NCBI GenBank assembly: GCA_016187105.1 | Contig: JACPKK010000047.1 | Location: forward strand, 1-16,767 | Direction of reading: 5' to 3' | Length of the DNA: 16,767 bases | Source of the DNA: Candidatus Curtissbacteria bacterium | Lineage (GTDB): Bacteria; Patescibacteriota; Microgenomatia; Curtissbacterales; GWA2-41-24 | Shown: positions 13,706 to 16,767 of the stretch, piece after piece | Numbering within the stretch: position 1 is the first letter of the stretch | How the letters are laid out: each line of letters starts with the position of its first letter | The notes under the pieces: generated by a model | What the model saw: the letters and a program-made list of their open reading frames with translations, nothing else | What the model was told of the DNA's origin: nothing | Databases searched by the model: none | Translations under genes and position numbers: made by a program

Positions 13706-14467
13706 ATGTCGCAAAAACCCCATCTCTCGGTCGTTATCCCTGCCTATAATGAAGAACCTAATTTTGCCAAAGGGGTACTTGCCAGTGTACCCAAGTATCT
13801 TGAAAAACAAAATTATTCATCTGAAATTATCATTGTCGACGATGGCTCAAACGATCAGACGGCTAAGCTTGCAGAAAGCTTTGCCCGCCAATACAAAAAT
13901 GTGCGCGTTATCAAAAACCCTCATCAGGGCAAAGCGCAAACCGTCAAAAAGGGCATAGAAGAGGCAAATGGCGACTTTATCCTCTTTACTGATTTTGATC
14001 AAGCTACTCCAATTTCCGAAATTGAAAAACTCATGCCGTATTTTCCCCAGTATGATATCGTTATCGGTTCTCGGCAACTGCCCGGTGCCAAGCGTCAAAA
14101 GGAACCTATCCATCGTCACTTAATGGGGCTGGTATTTAATTTAGTAGTCCAGACAATCGCTGTTAGGGGAATTTGGGATACCCAAGCAGGGTTCAAGTGC
14201 TTCAAGGGTCCTATCGCCAAAGATCTTTTTCAAAATCTTAAAGTTTACGGCCAGGGTAAACAAGTCCATGGAGCTCTGGTTACCGCCTTTGACGTTGAAC
14301 TGCTCTTTATTGCCAAGAAGAAGGGCTACAAAATAAAAGAGGTGCCGATTGTCTGGAAACATGTCGCCACTACCAGGGTAAACCCGCTTAAAGATTCGGT
14401 AAGAATGTTTCGAGACGTTGTCAAAGTTCGCCTCAATGACCTGCGCGGTGTCTATCGCGTCATTTAA
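13706..14467 (+). CDS. GT2 polyprenyl-phosphate glycosyltransferase (ALG5-like)
   Basis: A 253-aa GT2 enzyme resembling dolichyl-phosphate beta-glucosyltransferase. Motifs: VVIPAYNEE (9-17), VDDGSND (44-50), GDFILFTDFDQATP (89-102, Asp96/Asp98 at the metal site), IGSRQ, and the ALG5-type GIWDTQAGFKCF and late VEL/IPIVWKHV pattern. It has no clear transmembrane helix and would act at the inner membrane face, loading glucose or a related hexose onto polyprenyl phosphate from a UDP sugar. The donor sugar is inferred from family, not shown. It has its own promoter and overlaps by one base (TAATG) with the next gene, a GT-C enzyme, the natural user of its product. Confidence 0.85.
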   Translation: MSQKPHLSVVIPAYNEEPNFAKGVLASVPKYLEKQNYSSEIIIVDDGSNDQTAKLAESFARQYKNVRVIKNPHQGKAQTVKKGIEEANGDFILFTDFDQATPISEIEKLMPYFPQYDIVIGSRQLPGAKRQKEPIHRHLMGLVFNLVVQTIAVRGIWDTQAGFKCFKGPIAKDLFQNLKVYGQGKQVHGALVTAFDVELLFIAKKKGYKIKEVPIVWKHVATTRVNPLKDSVRMFRDVVKVRLNDLRGVYRVI

Positions 14468-15831
14468 TGGTAAAAAACCTTGCACTGTCGGTTCTGCTCC
14501 TCCTGGCTTTGTTATTCCATCTCTATAAACTCGATATCGGTTTTAATTTCAATCACGATCAGCAAATCACGGCCCTAGCTTCTTATGATTTCTTTAAATT
14601 CCAAAAAATTTCCCTCATCGGCCAAGAATTATCGTTCCAGGGGTTTTTCCTTGGCCCTTTGCACAGCTGGATATCCTTTATCCCTTACGGCTTATGTAAC
14701 CTCAAACCCGACTGCGTCCCTTATTTTTTCGCCGCCATCGGCCTTTTCACCGCCCTTATCCTCTATCTTGTTTCAAAAAAAATATTTGGCGCCAAAACGT
14801 CTCTAATTGTAACTTTCATTTATACTTTTTCTTTTGTAACCCTAGACTGGGAAAGGGGGGCCAGCAGCAACTATTTTCTCTTCCTCTCCTCACTTGGGCT
14901 TCTATATTGCCTTTACAATTATTTTGGGGGGAAAAACAAATATTTGTTAATCGGCAGTTTTTTGGCAGGGGTTGCCGCCGTTAACTTTAACCCTGTCTTC
15001 ATTTTTTCGTCCCTAGCCTTTTTGTTAACGTCGCTGCTGCGCTCTGGAAGAAGCCCAAAAATTTATCTCTTGTCTTTTGCCCTTTATCTATCTAATTATC
15101 TGCCTTTAGTAATTTTCAATTTTCGCCATAATAATTTACTTTTAAATTCAATTTTAAAATTTGCCGAGCAAAATGTGGGCGAAATCGATTACGCTTTTAA
15201 GGTTGCCGCTCTAGCAAGAACGCTGATTTATTTTATCTCGAACTATCTGTTTCAATCGGCTAATATTCTTTTTGTAATATTTACCCTAGCCCTTTTGGCA
15301 ATTGCTGTCCGTAAAATTTTTAAAAGCCAAAGCAGATTTTTATCCTACTTTCCAATCTGGATATTAATTGTTTTTCTGGGGTTTATTTTTTATAGAGGCC
15401 ATATACCTGATTATTATTTTATACAAATCATTCTCCCTTCTATAGTTCTAATTGCCTTCGCTCTTAGGAAAAATTTTCTCTTGTTTTTAATCTTCGTAGT
15501 TAGTTTCGCTTTTACAAATATCAACAGATTGCATAGCTATGAAAATAGTACCGGATATAAAGTAAAAAAAGAAGCTATAAACTACGTAATTAAAGACACT
15601 GCCGAAAATTCATTTAATGTCTACTTCGATATGCCCCCTGGCGCCAATACCGGCTATGCTTACCTTTTCAAAGCCCATGATAGGGAACCCGTAGAAGGCG
15701 GCAAAAATCTATACATTCTCGAACTGGTTGACCCTTGGAGGTTTAATTTGGCAAAGTACAAAAGGTCTTTTCCCGACAAAACCTTAAACACCAAAACCTT
15801 TAGCTTTCTCCACGTAATTTCTATTAAATAA
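14467..15831 (+). CDS. GT-C-type membrane glycosyltransferase, paralogue of the 11208-12713 gene
   Basis: A 454-aa protein with about ten hydrophobic helices and a C-terminal soluble tail of about 90 residues. The first loop has NFNHDQQITA with Asp31 at the place of the catalytic acid in PMT/ArnT-like enzymes; the second acidic residue of the usual Asp-Glu pair is Gln here. GFFLGPLHSWISFIPY and IFNFRHNN mirror GFYLGPVYYWMAAPF and FEIRHNF of the protein at 11208-12713, so the two are diverged paralogues of one architecture. It should transfer a polyprenyl-phosphate sugar outside the membrane, paired with the ALG5-like gene it overlaps by one base. Acceptor unknown. Its stop abuts the stop of the convergent gene on the minus strand with no spacer or terminator. 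Confidence 0.75.
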   Translation: MVKNLALSVLLLLALLFHLYKLDIGFNFNHDQQITALASYDFFKFQKISLIGQELSFQGFFLGPLHSWISFIPYGLCNLKPDCVPYFFAAIGLFTALILYLVSKKIFGAKTSLIVTFIYTFSFVTLDWERGASSNYFLFLSSLGLLYCLYNYFGGKNKYLLIGSFLAGVAAVNFNPVFIFSSLAFLLTSLLRSGRSPKIYLLSFALYLSNYLPLVIFNFRHNNLLLNSILKFAEQNVGEIDYAFKVAALARTLIYFISNYLFQSANILFVIFTLALLAIAVRKIFKSQSRFLSYFPIWILIVFLGFIFYRGHIPDYYFIQIILPSIVLIAFALRKNFLLFLIFVVSFAFTNINRLHSYENSTGYKVKKEAINYVIKDTAENSFNVYFDMPPGANTGYAYLFKAHDREPVEGGKNLYILELVDPWRFNLAKYKRSFPDKTLNTKTFSFLHVISIK

Positions 15832-16767
15832 TTAATCCACGTGCATGCCTGGAGCGTACTTGACATAAAAATAGTCCATGTATTCAGTTTCGCCAGATGC
15901 TGGATTTTTAATGACTACCGCCACCGTACTGTCTTTAGGGTAAGTTGTATCTTTTGGAAAGACCATGCTTGACCCATTTTCTTGTAAAGCTTCTGGTAGG
16001 TTAGGGGTTATTTTTATTTTTTGTCTACCTATTCTCTCAACATTTGCTGGAACTCTATGAGCATCATTTATAATCTTTTTCCATACATCAGGTCCTCCGA
16101 CCTTACCTTTTATAACGTATATTGCTACGTCCCCTGGAGACACTCCCTTTGGTCTATTAAAATCAACGACTACGGCCACGTTTCCATCAAGAATCTCCTT
16201 CGGTCCTCTTGGAGAAAGTCGAAAAAATGTTTGTTCGTCACCAGGCCTTTCCAGAAAAAGAGTTTGAGGGTGAGATTCACTATTGAGTTCATCTCCTACT
16301 TGCAGCTTTACGATCCTACCGGTCGAGTCACTGCCTTCAGGAAGACCGATAATCAAAAATTGAGGCCCGCTCTCTGTTATGAGAGTACTTAGATCAGCCA
16401 TGCCAGGGAATGGTTCACCGGGAGTTCTGCTTAGACCTTTGCTAATTACATAACCATCCGGGTCAACAAGTTGCCATAACACTCTATCATTACCTCTATC
16501 TCCTGAAACATGAGATACAGAGAATCTGATTTGTTGGCCGTTTTCAGCAGGAAACCAAAAAGCCTTAGGCTTTCCATCTCCTAAATCAATATTTACAGAA
16601 CCACCGTCGATCTTTATTTGTCTTGCGTCTAAACCGGCCAGTTCAGGACGTTCGTCAACAATTTTTTTGGGTAACGGAATTAACCTATCTGTCTCAACTG
16701 ATTCATCCCCGCCGCCCGCTTCAGCTCTTCCGGGTCTTCCTAATACTGCGGCACCAGCAAGTCCAGC
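15832..16767 (-). CDS. Probable exported protein of unknown function (5' end beyond window)
   Basis: The minus-strand frame is open from the right edge of the window to TAA at 15832-15834: 311 visible residues with the N-terminus missing. An internal Met encoded at 16480-16482 is not the start, because the frame reads on without a stop through about 95 more codons. The first visible residues (AGLAGAAVLG) are hydrophobic and Ala/Gly-rich, then comes a Gly- and acid-rich stretch, as in the end of a signal peptide. Around GQQIRFSVSHVSG ... LWQLVDPDGYVISKG ... PQFLIIGLPEG the spacing suggests a beta-sandwich like the pre-peptidase C-terminal (PPC) family; this is a weak, pattern-only guess. The rest (PGDVAIYVIKGK, KDSTVAVVIKNPASGETEYMDYFYV) also looks like beta-strands. 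Few Cys, no helix after the start. It is the only minus-strand gene and looks less tied to the sugar cluster. Confidence 0.7.
   Translation of the reverse strand, partial: AGLAGAAVLGRPGRAEAGGGDESVETDRLIPLPKKIVDERPELAGLDARQIKIDGGSVNIDLGDGKPKAFWFPAENGQQIRFSVSHVSGDRGNDRVLWQLVDPDGYVISKGLSRTPGEPFPGMADLSTLITESGPQFLIIGLPEGSDSTGRIVKLQVGDELNSESHPQTLFLERPGDEQTFFRLSPRGPKEILDGNVAVVVDFNRPKGVSPGDVAIYVIKGKVGGPDVWKKIINDAHRVPANVERIGRQKIKITPNLPEALQENGSSMVFPKDTTYPKDSTVAVVIKNPASGETEYMDYFYVKYAPGMHVD

Noticed and set aside
13247..13810. Open 187-codon frame on the minus strand across the pyrB/GT2 boundary
   Set aside because: It is antisense to strongly conserved pyrB and to the promoter region, has no recognisable domain, and its composition mirrors the opposite strand.
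16021..16392. Open 123-codon frame on the + strand inside the right-edge gene
   Set aside because: The minus frame is open for at least 311 codons with protein-like features; the + frame is short with unlikely composition.
1..16767. tRNA, rRNA, transposase, integrase or phage genes
   Set aside because: I looked for cloverleaf-like segments and for typical motifs in the translated frames and saw none.

Overview
The window reads as a piece of a small-genome, uncultured bacterium, most likely Patescibacteria/CPR and perhaps the Microgenomates branch. This is inferred from a very short TsaB, a secreted lamin-tail protein with a Ser/Pro stalk, very tight gene packing, AT-rich repeat debris between genes, and a surface-sugar locus with no recognisable Wzx/Wzy genes in view. 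No rRNA or tRNA was seen, so placement needs a marker gene or protein phylogeny.

Layout. Nucleotides 57-2281 hold a membrane-anchored lamin-tail protein, a fused TsaE-TsaC protein and a shortened TsaB (tRNA t6A synthesis). Two perfect palindromes flank the TsaC half. Nucleotides 2282-2373 are repeat-derived intergenic DNA. Nucleotides 2374-10005 form a nucleotide-sugar block: a GalE-like epimerase, rmlA, a vestigial epimerase N-terminus, rmlB, rmlC, rmlD (dTDP-L-rhamnose), UDP-glucose dehydrogenase (UDP-glucuronate), then rmd and gmd (GDP-D-rhamnose). Nucleotides 10002-15831 hold two modules, each a polyprenyl-phosphate-sugar synthase followed by a GT-C membrane glycosyltransferase, with aspartate carbamoyltransferase (pyrB) between them. 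From 15832 to the right edge lies a convergent, partial, probably exported protein of unknown function.

How it works together. The soluble enzymes would supply dTDP-L-rhamnose, GDP-D-rhamnose, UDP-glucuronate and UDP-galactose/glucose. The two GT2 enzymes would load sugars onto a polyprenyl phosphate, and the two GT-C proteins would transfer them outside the membrane. The likely outcome is a surface glycan or glycosylated surface protein containing rhamnose.

Expression. Most genes overlap by 1-4 nt or lie a few nt apart. Several genes have a sigma70-like -35/-10 pair placed 5-8 nt before the start codon and no Shine-Dalgarno sequence, which suggests leaderless mRNAs. Several coupled internal genes do carry a Shine-Dalgarno.

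The most unusual items are: the palindrome exactly at the TsaE/TsaC fusion junction and its sibling at the TsaC stop codon; a 9-nt minisatellite that has been captured as the C-terminus of Rmd and recurs inverted downstream; a 38-codon remnant of an epimerase gene cut by a hairpin between rmlA and rmlB; and the shared leaderless promoter geometry.
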